Part shown: in pieces, positions 47,860 through 59,779 of the stretch | Numbering within the stretch: position 1 is the stretch's first letter | Layout of the letters: each line of letters starts with the position of its first letter | Assembly: GCA_004352715.1 (NCBI GenBank) | Contig: SCFE01000046.1 | Location: 847,514-911,513 of the forward strand | Reading direction: 5' to 3' | DNA: 64,000 bases | Source: Hofstenia miamia | Taxonomy: Eukaryota > Xenacoelomorpha > Acoela | The notes under the pieces: generated by a model | What the model saw: only the letters and a program-made list of their open reading frames with translations | The model's database searches: none | Told to the model about the DNA's origin: nothing | Position numbers and translations under genes: made by a program

Positions 47860-48360
47860 TCATTACAAACACTGTTGGTGCTGCATAGGGGCTCTCACTT
47901 GGTCATATGATTTTATTGCCTATCAATTCTTCAAGTATGCAATTGTATTTGTCCTTCATTTGTTCAGGCACTATTCTGCAAGGTAGCTTTATTGATTTGT
48001 CCATTGTTGTTACTATCTTGCGTTTCTCGCCTATTGCCTGCCCCACACTTATCTCTCCGTAATTGAATATCTGTTTATGTCTTTCTAGCATCTCTTTTAG
48101 TTGTTGAATCTCTTTCTCTTTCAGATACAGGTAGTTTTCACTCTTGATATCTGGGATTTTGTATTCGTCATCAGTTGCTTTCATCCCAATGCCCTTGAAT
48201 CAGCCCCTGGGAGTACTTGAGACTTGGATGGTGTTCGTCCACTCGCCCTTGAATCCGCCATTTGGAGTACTTTGTGCTTCCACTTGTAAGTCCTTGAATC
48301 GCCTGCAAGTTGTCGGCTCCATCTTTGTCTTTCAATGCTTTCCAAATCACTCTAATGTTC
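47860..48360 (-). pseudogene. pol: Element D RT N-terminus with in-frame FKG repeats in front
   Basis: 48184-47860 is the start of RT (EISVGQAIGEKRKIVTT, LPCRIVPEQMKDKYNCI, SPYAAPTVFV), matching 4375-4655 in element A. It ends abruptly before the first catalytic Asp and runs into the second-ORF remnant, an internal deletion. Directly upstream in the same frame, 48314-48185 reads RFKD, GFKG and (TGA)FKG about 20 residues apart, the core of the repeats otherwise found after integrase. A TGA stands in NKII-stop-PS, where element A has Arg. Confidence 0.82.
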
Positions 48361-48384
48361 GATTTCACATATTTCCCAAATATC

Positions 48385-49020
48385 CTAATGTGTGACATTC
48401 TGGTTTGTTGGATTAAGGATTGGTATCTTTCCTTTTCCATTTTTCACTGCACATATGCTAGACGGCATTGATACTCTTTTTGTATTTATCCCTTTGTTTT
48501 TGTATATCATTACATCAGCTGTAATCACTTCTTCTGCTTTGATTTCATACATTTTCCACTGATGCAGCTGCAAATGTATGTCTTCTTGTAATTTGAACGT
48601 GATCATTTTATCTTTGCCTTGTTCTTCTTCAATCTTGATCTCTTCCTCCTTGACTTTGATGGTTCTATCTGCATAATTAATAACACACTTGTTTTTTATG
48701 AGGAAGTCGTCTCCCAAAATTATTTCATATGGTAGCATGTTGTTGTGTGTGTCCACTACTACCAGTGATTGCTTGAATGTTGTGCTTGCCACTCTTAGCT
48801 GCACCTCTTTCAATACTCCCTTCATGTCGATGTATTCACCCGATGCATTTATAAGTCTTTTGTTGCACTTGTCAAGATCCTCTCTTGTAAAACCAAATTT
48901 TGTTGCACATTCATCCATAATTATAGAAGTTGCTGCTCCCGTATCAATGGTTGCTTTTATCATTATCCCATTAACAGATATTGTCATTGTGTTCACTGTA
49001 TCCATGTTTGCCATAATCAT
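48385..49020 (-). pseudogene. pol: Element D protease
   Basis: Retropepsin-type aspartic protease that would process Gag and Pol. The catalytic motif DTGA lies at 48934-48945, followed by the flap region (RLINASGEYIDMKG) and the conserved LPYEIILGDDFL block. The open stretch is 211 codons. Element A has only the part after the flap. The Gag zinc knuckle lies just upstream, about 49173-49214. The enzyme domain itself looks intact, but the rest of the element is deleted. Confidence 0.88.
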
Positions 49021-49059
49021 TATTGATGCACAGTTTTTAAGAGTTAGCGCTCTATTTAG

Positions 49060-51029
49060 TTTTCTGATTCTTCATCAGTCTGGGGTCCGTCATTCATTTC
49101 TTCCTCTGATTCTATTAAATCCTCGTCTTCAAAGTACCTTTGCTCTTCTCCAATCATTTTTATTTGTTTGTGGCAATCGTCTCTTTTGTGTCCTTTCTTC
49201 CCACAGTTATAGCATTTCACATCTCTTTCACGGACCTTCTTTGTTTTTCTGTCTCTGGTTTTTATTTTTATCGTTTTTTCCTGTTTGTCTGTTTCATAAT
49301 TTTTTTTGTATTATTCAGTTCAGCATTGCTCCTCCACGCCGGTGTTTCTCTATGCCATGCTGCTTTTTCGTTTATTCTTGCATTATTTTTTATTGTGGCC
49401 TGTATGTCCACTGCCTTTCTGATCATTTTTCCAGTTTATCATCTACATCACACTTGATTTCAAATGGCGCCCTTATGTTGTCAGGCATACCTTTACAAAT
49501 ATGCATGAAGAGGTCATATTTTGAGTATCAATTTTCTCTTGAGCATAGCATGACCAGTCTCTTCACCTGCTGTATGTAATTGTGAATGCATCTGTCTTTT
49601 TCATTTTTGTTCCATTGAAAATTATTCTATATTGGTTTTTGAAACTTTTGTTTCTGTAATATTTGATAAAGTCACCAATTAGTAGTTCGTAATCTGTCTT
49701 AGTCTCTGGATCTAGCAGCAGGTAGTGTTGTGCTGCCACTCCTGTCAAGTATAGGGAGAATCTAGCCGCTGCTGAGTGTTGGCTTACTTTTCTTCCCACC
49801 ATAAATAATTCAAACATTTGAAGCCATTCCCTGAATGTTGGGTTGTACTCATCTACTCTACCATTGAACTTTGGTAGTGTGGCTTTGCAAGGGATCATAT
49901 CGTTTCCCAATTCTTGGTTCAGTATCGAGTTGCTGTACTTGGGTTTCATGTGTTTTGTTGTCCCTTCTTTGTTTCGCAGCAGTGTAGTTATCACTTTTGT
50001 GATCTCGCCTATAAATTTCTTTTTCTCTGCCTTGTTTTCATCGTACAAAGAGTCTTCTTCCAATAATTTATCATTAAGTGGTGTTGTTTGTAGTTCACGT
50101 TCCTTTCTGCCTACAAACTGAAAGTTGTGGGAGCGTATATTCTCTTGTCGTTCTTCTTTGTTTAGCTGCAGTAATCTCAGTTTATCCTTTAGATAAGCTA
50201 TCTTTTCTTGCCTCAAGTCATTCTCTCTGATTAGGTGGTTGTTCTCTATTTCCAACAGGTTCTGTTGTGCTTGTGCTGGATGTTGTTATTCACTCTTGTT
50301 TGTTTCTAGTCAGGTTATCTTGCTCTTTAATTGCATTATCTCTGCGGCTTGTACATCATTGTCTTGTATTAACTGCTGATTTGTTGTCTCTAGCACATTG
50401 TTTTTCTCTTGCAAGAGCTTGTTTTGCTCTAAGAATCTCCTATTTGACTCTGTTAGTTGCTTCATGATTGTCTTAATCTCACTCTGAAATGCTTCACTTT
50501 GTTCAATTAATTTGGTGTCCATCTCGACTTGAATATTTTTTATTGCTTCTGCATTTGATTGCTTGATCTCTTCTATTTTCCTTGTTAATAAGCTTATTTC
50601 TTCTCATAAGAGTTTTTCGGTTTCACTGTTTTTTTTCAAAATTTCAAAAATTTCCGGGGTTCCTGGTTCAGAGGGGGATTCCTGTCTTACTGATTCTGGG
50701 GTTTGGGCTGCTTCAGTATTCCTTGGGTATGATGACGATTGTGTTGCCATGGGGGTGTTGGTTTTTGGTACTGTTTTCTTTGCACTTCCTCTCTTATCAC
50801 TCTTGTTATTCGTCATTGTTTCTTGATGTTGTAGTGGCTTTCCATTTTGGTTACAATTCAAGAGTCTAATTTGCACTTGTCATGGTTAGGATTTTCTGCC
50901 TCTGCTGACTTTGTATTTTTGTTCACTGCCTTGTTGCTTCCTTTTTTCTTTTACTTTGAGTTCATTTCTGAGTTTCAAAAGAATATCACTGTGTGTTTCC
51001 TCTCCATTGACTTTGTTCTTATTTGTCAT
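49060..51029 (-). pseudogene. gag: Element D Gag with coiled-coil N-terminus, capsid and CCHC knuckle
   Basis: The first ATG (complement of 51027-51029) overlaps the primer-binding site; a second good start is MTNNKSDKRG near 50817. Residues after the start form a long Gln/Glu/Lys-rich heptad region (TRKIEEIKQSNAEAIK, NRRFLEQNKLLQEKNN). The capsid follows (LPKFNGRVDEYNPTFREW, AAARFSLYLTG, LIGDFIKYY), and then a CX2CX4HX4C knuckle, CYNCGKKGHKRDDC, at 49173-49214. Stops, including TGA near 50608, and frame changes near 49560 inactivate it. The long coiled-coil-like arm before capsid is shared by A and E. Confidence 0.85.
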
Positions 51030-51037
51030 GGTCGCCA
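51024..51037 (-). promoter_or_regulatory. primer-binding site of element D
   Basis: The minus strand reads TGGCGACCATGACA immediately after the LTR end. Reverse transcription primer sites begin TGG to match tRNA CCA ends. Element E has TGGTGACCATGACA in the same place. Only the first eight bases resemble a tRNA acceptor end; the primer tRNA is not assigned. The Gag ATG lies within this block. Confidence 0.7.
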
Positions 51038-52164
51038 TGTAACATCCTCTACCAGGCCTTTAGCACTGTGTATTATTGTTAATAATTATCACTCGATTAA
51101 TGGCGGGTAAGGATTTACTCATTTAATAGACTGCTATATGTTTCCTCTTTGCTTAACTGGTTACGTTAACTGAGTATTAATCATCACTGTTTAGGTGACG
51201 AAGCCATGCAGTGTTCTCTAATTGACTAACTGTGGGCTACTGCCCAAAGCAGATCTCCACACACCAGTTCTCCTCTGTTAGCAATTGACCAAGTTTGTTG
51301 CACCATCTCAGCTCAATGAGAATTAGTTATGTGTACTGTACATTAGCTCAGTGCACGTACTCATGTCAAAACATTACTGACTTAAACTCAATTTTGTAAG
51401 GTCTTTGCTAGACTGAATAAGTAAAGTGACTGGATATTGACACTAGCTGCATTAATTTAATATCAAATCAGCCATTACCATAAAACTATTGGCTTTAATA
51501 ATTATTTAATATATTGCAGCTTCCTACACTTACATTTAATAACAATACATGTAAAGTCATTTATTTGGTCGATTATTGTCAAGTCTCCTACTTTTAGTAA
51601 TTGGCTATCCAGCCATTTTGTGAATCTGTTATAATGTACATGTAGTGATTGATAGTCAGACTAAGCAAGAATTGAAAAACTCCCTATCCATAACTTAAGT
51701 GTAGTTTCATGACTGGCATATGGACCCTTAAATCACTCCCATGATGGGATCCAGCCACTACTCTACACAACTTGCTTAGCTGAACATTTTACTAAATATC
51801 AAACCAGATAAACAATGAAAAGAAATTAAAATAAACTCCGAAGAATTTATTGCTCATCACATTCCATTTAAATTCTAAGCTATTTATCTAAAAAAAGTTC
51901 TAAGTACCTGCTGATTTCAAATTTTGAATTAATCTTCTGCCAACATGGCTGTTCTGACATAAGTGTAACTTCGCTTGTTACAATTTGTCTAATTTTTCTT
52001 AATCAGCTACACTGTATTTCTCATAATGTGCAATATTGTAACTTAGTTGCATAATACAAATGAATAAGATATTTAACTAAATTTTTACAATCACTTTTGA
52101 TCCTATTAATCTTTTGATGCTATTCCATTTCAGTTCACAGCTTATTCCTTTGGTTGACGCTACA
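51038..52164 (-). mobile_element. 5' LTR of element D, complete (1127 bp)
   Basis: On the minus strand it begins TGTAGCGTCAACC at 52164 and ends GGATGTTACA at 51038, next to the primer-binding site. The CAGCAGGTACTTAG block is at about 51899-51912. It shares GTGGAGATCTGCTTTGGGCA with the element C LTR. Confidence 0.9.
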
Positions 52165-53410
52165 ACAATATTTAACCAATAAGAGACTGTAATATATTAT
52201 TTTAAAATATTAAACTTAAGTTAGGAAGCTGCTTTAGCAAATAGTTATTTGTAAATATTTTATTAGTTGATATAGATGCTTTTATTTACAATCAGCAACT
52301 AGTGTCATTGTCAATTCATTTATTAATTGTGTTATTGCAGTACAACCAATATACTGTATGCTTTACAAAAGTTAGAAATTAAGTCAAGTTGTTACATGAA
52401 TATTTAACACCACAATAATAAAGGCACACATAATAAATTCTCTTGTTGAACTGATTCATTGACAAATCAGAATTGGTAGTAGTTTAATGAATGAAAATTT
52501 TTTTAATGGAGCTATCAAGAATATAGATCTCTTCAAATCAGTAATGATAATTAACATACTAATAGATTTGTTAGGGTTAAAATTGGTCAGATGGATGATT
52601 CTACATCAGGTGTAACTCCAAAGCTACAGTAGAAGAACTAATTTCAAATGCAATGAGCTTTAACTTAACAGTGGATAACATGGTGTGAATTGATGAAGAT
52701 GCTTCTTTGTCCAAGTCATTCAGTTATAAAGAAATAACAGACCACTTGACCCCATTGCCAGTTAAACCTAAATCTAAGATGAGTGCAGTCCACTGTAGGA
52801 ACTGTGCTATGAAGGGCCACCTTCAAACAACTGCATGAAAACAAATTCTTATGTACACCATTAAAACAAAAGTTGAATCAACAGTTGAATACCAAACTAA
52901 TAGGATTGCCATTTCCTACAAATCAAGCACCTGAAAACATATTAATTCTGACTCATTACATTATAAGAATGTGATACCTGTAATTTTGAGAGGAATTATC
53001 ATTTATGTACAAGGGGCCTCAGTGTCTATTATATCAGATTCATGTTTTAGCCATCTGGGTTTCAAGCAATCAAAGATGAAAGCCACAAACATTAGATTAC
53101 TTGATGCATCTAGAGATTATATTACCATAAAAGGAGAGATTGAGGATGTGAGTTTCCAGGTAGAAGATAAAGAGTTCACCCATAGTTTTGTAGTTTTTGA
53201 TACCAGGAAAATTGTCTACCATATGATATTATACTAGGTGGTAATTTGTTAAATTGACTTAAAGCTTGTCATAAAAATGTTAGCATTCATACTTTTGATT
53301 CAATGAATAGACAGTTTATTTCATATATTGTGAAAGACTATCACTTATTTCCAATTAAACAAGGATTTTTAAATGATCAAAAATTAATCAAAGGTGTACT
53401 GATAACCTTT
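52165..53410 (+). pseudogene. divergent retroelement relic: zinc knuckle and protease
   Basis: The part up to ~52600 has LTR-like blocks (GTTAGGAAGCTGCTTTAGCA) but is too diverged to be certain. From 52600, frames read a Gag end with HCRNCAMKGHLQTT, a knuckle missing its last Cys in that frame. Then from 52971 a protease-like domain follows: VQGASVSIISDSCF in the place of DTGA, LDASRDYITIKGE matching the flap region, and SFVVFDTRK. The active-site Asp-Thr-Gly is lost. It resembles the protease of element D only weakly, so it is an older lineage. Later insertions flank it on both sides. Confidence 0.6.
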
Positions 53411-53541
53411 TAAAATATGTGAAGGTCTTAAAATGGTCAAATAGGTAGGAGAAAATTATAAAATTAAGTCATTTGGTAGATCTTAAGCACTTTAAGCAAA
53501 AGAATTTTGTTAGTTGTTTACCTGAAAGTGTCAGTATTGTG

Positions 53542-54447
53542 TGTAGCATAATCCAAGAATTAATGCTGCTAAAGAAGAATAAACAAGAGATTAGTCAGTC
53601 AAGGAAGATTATCATCAAATTATGATTAAATTAATATTAATTGTAAATCAAAATCAATTTAGCATCACTAATTTTGTAAAATGCAACAAAGAAACAACAT
53701 TTACCAAATAGTAATTGTTGAAACAATTTGGCAAAATAAAAGGGGCAATATTGCTTCCATTAATAACTACCCATTCTGGCAGATGATTTAAAATTCAAAT
53801 CAACAGGTACTTTTGGATTTGGAACTATAAATAGAGTGAAATCACTTTGAGAACTGCTGAAGTAAATTCTTTGAAAATCTTATCTTTAGATTTAATTTGG
53901 TTTGCTTATTATTTCAAAATGTCAAGCTAAATGGTAAATGCATTAGTAGTAGTGAGGGTGCACATCAGGAGTGATTTGAGGATCCTTAATCCAAGCCATG
54001 AAACTGCAGCTAGGTTAGGGATACAATTAAGAGTTTTTCTCTGTTTAGATGACTATTGATTCTTTCAACAACATGTATGCAATAATGAAGCTTCAAAGAA
54101 ACAGTTGGATAACCAGTTATAGTTTATTATATCTTATACTATCTAGACTATGTAGGAGACCTATAAATAGACCAATAATGAGACTGAACATGTATTATTA
54201 ATTAAATGTTGAAAGGTTCAGAGTTCAGAGTTGGCCAGAGGCCTCATGAAAGATCAGTCAGCAGGAGAACTGCAACATTTGGTCCACACCTAAACAGTGT
54301 TCAATTACTATATAATTAAGCAAAGTTAACTAAGAGTATTAATGGAGTAAAGCAGTTTGTAAAAGTACATCCCTACCTGCACTTATCACAGAATTACATT
54401 CAAAGGAATTAGTCAACATGAGTAAGGGCTTGGTAGCAGATGCTACA
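53542..54447 (+). mobile_element. 5' LTR of element E, complete (906 bp)
   Basis: Begins TGTAGCATA, ends GATGCTACA. AACAGGTACT at 53802-53811 and TATAAATA at 53826-53833. The primer-binding site TGGTGACCATGACAGG follows at 54448. Confidence 0.9.
53826..53833 (+). promoter_or_regulatory. LTR TATA box (element E)
   Basis: TATAAATA, 14 bp after AACAGGTACT, the same arrangement as in element C. Confidence 0.65.
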
Positions 54448-56021
54448 TGGTGACCATGACAGGTTAAAAAATGAGATGAATCAACAACAAGTCAATATCC
54501 CAACTCACAACTTAAATTTGAAGAAGTAAGAAAGGCAACTATGACATCACTGGGTAAAACATGCAATGAATAACTACCAGCAAAGCACACAGTCAGCTAC
54601 CACCATCTAGGACAAACTTAACCTGAAGCAGATTCAGAAACAAAGAATCATCCTGAGATGCAAGTCACTACTAATCATAATTAAAAATGACAAATACAAC
54701 AGGAAAGAAATTAAGCACCAAGAAAGGCACAAGCAGAACAACCACTACCCCAAGAAGATCATGTTCAGAAACAGACACATCCCCTACAGATTTAGAGACC
54801 CTACACATGTCCCCAGAGGCAAGTTTGACAGAAATCATAAATATTCTAATAATGAGACAGAAACAATATTGAGAAGCAAGATACAACTGCTAATGGACAA
54901 AGTTGTAGAACTAGAACAACATAGTGAAAATGCACTAAGTGAGCTCAAGATAGAGATGGATAGTTAGTTGGAAAGTCAGAACAATGATTTCCAAAATAAT
55001 ATCAAGATATTAACAAATCAATTGGCAGAGTCTAACAAATGTTTTCAGGAACTAAATGAAAAATGGGAGAAAACATGCTGACAACTAGAAAACACAAATA
55101 GACAGTTAATCCAAGATAACAATTTGCAAGCCCAAGAGATAGAACAACTCAAAGATGAACTCAGACTAATGGAAATGGGCAGAGAGGAAGATTGTTNCTA
55201 CCTGCACTTATCACAGAATTACATTCAAAGGAATTAGTCAACATGAGTAAGGGCTTGGTAGCAGATGCTACATGGTGACCATGACAGGTTAAAAAATGAG
55301 ATGAATCAACAACAAGTCAATATCCCAACTCACAACTTAAATTTGAAGAAGTAAGAAAGGCAACTATGACATCACTGGGTAAAACATGCAATGAATAACT
55401 ACCAGCAAAGCACACAGTCAGCTACCACCATCTAGGACAAACTTAACCTGAAGCAGATTCAGAAACAAAGAATCATCCTGAGATGCAAGTCACTACTAAT
55501 CATAATTAAAAATGACAAATACAACAGGAAAGAAATTAAGCACCAAGAAAGGCACAAGCAGAACAACCACTACCCCAAGAAGATCATGTTCAGAAACAGA
55601 CACATCCCCTACAGATTTAGAGACCCTACACATGTCCCCAGAGGCAAGTTTGACAGAAATCATAAATATTCTAATAATGAGACAGAAACAATATTGAGAA
55701 GCAAGATACAACTGCTAATGGACAAAGTTGTAGAACTAGAACAACATAGTGAAAATGCACTAAGTGAGCTCAAGATAGAGATGGATAGTTAGTTGGAAAG
55801 TCAGAACAATGATTTCCAAAATAATATCAAGATATTAACAAATCAATTGGCAGAGTCTAACAAATGTTTTCAGGAACTAAATGAAAAATGGGAGAAAACA
55901 TGCTGACAACTAGAAAACACAAATAGACAGTTAATCCAAGATAACAATTTACAAGCCCAAGGGAAAGAACAACTCAAAGATGAACTCAGGCTAATGGAAA
56001 TGGGCAGAGAGGAAGATTGTT
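54373..56021. repeat. 824-bp doubled segment around single N at 55197
   Basis: 54373-55196 (LTR end, primer site and Gag start) recurs at 55198-56021 with only a few changes (for example GAGATAGAA against GGGAAAGAA). A repeat of the LTR-Gag junction with a single N between is best explained by unmerged contig overlap. Confidence 0.88.
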
Positions 56022-56756
56022 AATCACAAGAACAAGAGTTAGAAGAACTCAGACACAAACTTAGAGTGATGCAGAGGGATGAAGGGGAAAACTGAATGGA
56101 ATATGGACACATGAAGCAACCCTCAAACAGACAAAGGAAATGAACTTATGAGCATTACCAGTCAACTTCAAAAAACAGTCAAAAGACACTGATGAAGAAG
56201 ACAAAGAGTATGAGAAAAGAAAAATCATTGACAAAATCATGAAAGCAGTAACAGATCAATTTACAATAAACAAAAACATAAATGCACAGAAGAAACCAAC
56301 CTTTGAGAGCTCTATCTTACCTGAGAATATTAACAATGACATGATACTGTTTAAGGCCAAACTTTAAAGGAAAGGTTGATAGTTATAGTCCAATGTTCAT
56401 TGAATGGTTTCAAACATTTGAAATTATGATGGCTGAGAGAAAAGTAATTCAGCAAGCAGCAGCTGCAAGATTCCCACTATATCTTACAGGAGCAGAATCT
56501 TAACATTACTTGCTGCTGGACACTAATACAAAACAAAATTACAAACTACTGATTGGAAATTTTGTAGAATATTATGAAAACAAAATTTTCAAAAACCAAC
56601 ACTGAATCATGTTGAACTTGACAAAAATGAGGAAAATGGACATTATACATAACTATATTCAACAAGTGGAACAACTAGTAACACTCAGCTCCAGAGGAAA
56701 CATAAGAAACTTCATTGAGCTGAGATCTGGAAACAATCCATTGCCAACTATTTGTA
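54448..56756 (+). pseudogene. gag: Gag of element E
   Basis: The start at the primer-binding site is dead (ATGACAGGTTAA). A downstream start at 54687 gives MTNTTGKKLSTKKG, matching the second possible start of element D. A coiled-coil-like region follows, then the capsid from about 56340 (SYSPMFIEWFQTFEIMMAER, AAAARFPLYLTGAE, QQVEQLVTLSSRG). It is broken by many stops, including one at QH-stop-IML where D has Arg. It is cut off at about 56757, where LTR sequence begins. The N-terminal part is present twice because of the doubled contig end. Confidence 0.82.
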
Positions 56757-56989
56757 GAAAGGTTTGGAGATCAGAGTTGGCCAGAGGTCCTCATGAAAGA
56801 TCAGTCAACACCTAAACAGTGTTCAATTACTATATAGTTAATCAAAGTTAACTAAGAGTATTTATGGAGTAAAGCAGTTAGTAAATGTACAACCCTACCT
56901 GCACTTATCAACACAGAATTACATTCAAGTGCAATTAATTAACATGAATTAGAGCTTGGTAGCAGATGCTACATGGTGACCATGGCAGG
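56757..56989 (+). mobile_element. LTR end plus primer-binding site inside element E
   Basis: 56757-56973 matches the last ~215 bp of the 5' LTR, ends GATGCTACA and is followed by TGGTGACCATGGCAGG, a second primer site. Gag stops where it begins, and RT resumes within about 50 bp after it. A second element was either recombined in here or the assembly joined two copies. Confidence 0.85.
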
Positions 56990-57019
56990 TTAAAGGGAAT
57001 GCCCAAAAGTGGTATGACA

Positions 57020-59575
57020 CAAAGAAAAACCAATGGAATGGTGAAGAGGAGGATATTGAGAAAACAGCATTCATCACACTGTACAGACTGTATGAGTGGA
57101 TTTATATGGCATTCAGATTGTGTAATGCACCAGTGACTTTCCAGGGATACATAACAAAGGTTCTAAAGAACAAGAAACATAAAATGGAAGAAGGTGTAAA
57201 CACATACACAGATAACATCATCATAATGAGTAACACCATAGAAGAACACCTTGAAAAGCTAGAAACAACACTTGTAATCTTAGAAAAAGCAGTCCTGCAA
57301 ATCCATGGAAATAAATGTGATATACTGAAGGAGAAGATCATATTCCTGGGACAAGTATCAGAAAAAGGGCAGATATGCATGAAGGATAACACAAGAGACA
57401 AGATCTGGAAGATAGAGAAACCAAACAACAAGAAAGACATACAGAGGATAATGGGTTTCTTCAACTACTACGGGACATTCATACATAATATTGCCAGAAA
57501 AACTGCCAAGATGCCATGACTAATGAGAAAATCAGTACCTTTCATATTGACATGGCAGGAACAAGAGGAACTGGACGATATAAAGGAAGAGCTGGCAAAA
57601 CTGCCAGTGTTGAACATGCCAGATTACAACAGAACATTCATTTTGGACTGTGACTCAAGCAAGGTGGCAATCAGAGCAACACTGGGACAAATGAAAAATG
57701 ACAAGGAGGTGCTGATACAATTCTTTAGCCACAAACTGAAACTGAGTGAAGAGAACTACTGTTCAACAAAATTAGAGATGTTAGCCCTAATTGAGTGTAT
57801 TAAGAAATTCAGGCACTTTTTAATTTGCTGAGAATTCAGGGTCTGCACAGATAACAGCAGCCTGGTGTGGCTGAAGAAGTTCTCAGGAGACAAATCAGGA
57901 ATAGTATTGAGATTGATCAAGTACATAAATGAATTTACTTTCACCATTGAACACTGGAGAGGAACACTGCACACTAATGCGGATTTTTGGATGGCACTCC
58001 CAGAGTACCAAAGAGACAGCCAAAGAAGACAGCAAAAAGAAATAATTTCAATTCTTACCACACATGGAGTATGAAGGACTACCTGAAATAAATATTGATA
58101 AAAAAGGGCAAGCAGTCCTACCAATCATGATCAATGAAGAGATATCAGAGCAGGAGATTACAGAGAAGCAAAAGGATGATGTTATATTAAACAAAATTAT
58201 AAAAAAGCTGAAAGAACCACAACTAAAATTATCAAAACTAACAGCAAGCTATTACAAAAGATACGAATGGAAGATAAACAAAAACAGACTCCTATATGTG
58301 GAATCACAGAACAACAGAATGTTGCAAAAGGGAACTGATAAGAAAATTACACAAGAGGGGCCATTTAGCCATCACACAGATGGAAAGAACTTTCAATTCA
58401 AGGTTCATTAAAATGGCTATCAGAAAAGTTACAGAAGAGGTAATTAACAAATGCACAACATGCCTTCTAAATAACAAGCAGCACTTCCCAACCCAGAGCA
58501 CCACTAGAAAAGATCATAGCAATGCAGCTAATGAAATTGTACATATGAATTTGGAGATGCATTCAAGAGATGAAGAAGGATACCAACACCTATTAGTAAT
58601 GGTGGATAACTTTACTAAGTATGCAAGGATGATCCCAATGAAGAACACAATGGTGGAAATGATGGCAGAGATAGTAATGAAGGAATGGATGCTGAAGTTT
58701 GGGCCAATGGAGACAATAATTACAGACAGGGGGCTGCAATTCAAAAGTGGTCTGTTTCAGGAAATGGCACAACTATTGGAAGTAGTAAGCTAGAGAACAA
58801 CAGCATACCAACTGCAAGCAAATGGCGCAGTGGAAAGACTGAACAGGACATTAATTAAGTTGATAAGAGTCACAACATCAAGGATAGGAGGGTGAAAATG
58901 GCGAAATTTAAGTGAAATGGTAGAGTATTTTTATAACAAATCCATACATTTGACAACAGGCATGACACCATTCAAGGTGATGTTCAGAAGGGAAGCCATG
59001 ATGCCACTCTCAATGAAATACTTTAACTATAGTGGAAAAATAGACAATGATTATGTGAATCAACTAAGAACCCAAATTACAGTGATACATGAAACAATGT
59101 GCCATAATATCAAGAAATCTGCAATGAGACAGCTACAAAATTACAATAAAAAAATTTACAGTCATGCACATAAGATGTGCAATGCAGTATACACATTTAC
59201 GCCTGTAAAGGCAACAGACACAAACCAGGTCTGAAAACTTAAAACAATTTGGTCAGGACCATATACAATAACACAAGTATTACCAAACAATGAGTATATG
59301 CTAAGCAGCAGATTATTGCATTTCAAAACTTAAAACAAGCAATGGCAGACATTGATGAAACTAGATTAGATGAAAATGCCAAATTTAGAATAAACTGAAT
59401 TAATGGAAACTAGGTCATTTACAATATGAATAAGCTAGAGAGTTTGCCAGAGGAAGGTTTCAATGAAGAATTCAAATCAAATATTGGTAGCAAAACCTCA
59501 AAACCAAGAGTACTGCTGAGAAGGGCAGCAAGAGATAAATATGTATATGACCCCTAAGTATGGGACCTAAACTTA
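57020..59575 (+). pseudogene. pol: Pol of element E: RT (partial), RNase H, integrase
   Basis: Protease and the N-terminal half of RT are missing. RT starts near EEDIEKTAFITLYRLYEW. Its catalytic YIDD has become YTDN (57205-57216). RNase H follows (DCDSSKVAIRATLGQ, KLEMLALIECIKKF, TDNSSLVWLKKFSG). Integrase shows the HHCC finger, MVDNFTKYARMIP, TDRGLQFKS and NGAVERLNRT. TGA at 57518, 57829, 58894 and 59232 sits where other copies have Gln, Arg or Trp. TAG at 58790 and several frameshifts add to the damage. The C-terminal WSGP motif is at about 59250. Confidence 0.88.
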
Positions 59576-59779
59576 CTTACTGAATTTAGGCAAATTGAGA
59601 GAGATGCAACAACCAAGGAGCAAGAGGGTATGCTGCAACCAGAAGGCAGAGGAAATGATAACATCCAACCCATGAAGAAGAATACACAGGAGTTCTCAAA
59701 CCCAACATTGATTCAACAGTGAAAGGGACTAGAACAATGCACTGACTAATCAAAGGCACAGAGTGAAGAGGCATCAATT

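Larger units (their letters stand above)
45595..52164 (-). mobile_element. Element D: Ty3/gypsy element, minus strand, internally deleted
   Basis: The 5' LTR is complete (51038-52164). It is followed by primer-binding site, Gag, protease, a spacer with FKG repeats, the N-terminus of RT, two pieces of the second ORF, a polypurine tract and a truncated 3' LTR (45595-46362). RT catalytic core, RNase H and integrase are deleted. This is the only copy here with an intact protease active-site motif and a nucleocapsid zinc knuckle, so it defines the 5' half of the family. Confidence 0.9.

Noticed and set aside
49140-49579. plus-strand open frames rich in Phe, Leu and Ser across element D
   Set aside because: They are antisense to Gag; their composition is the complement of Lys/Glu-rich coding sequence and the frames carry no domain.
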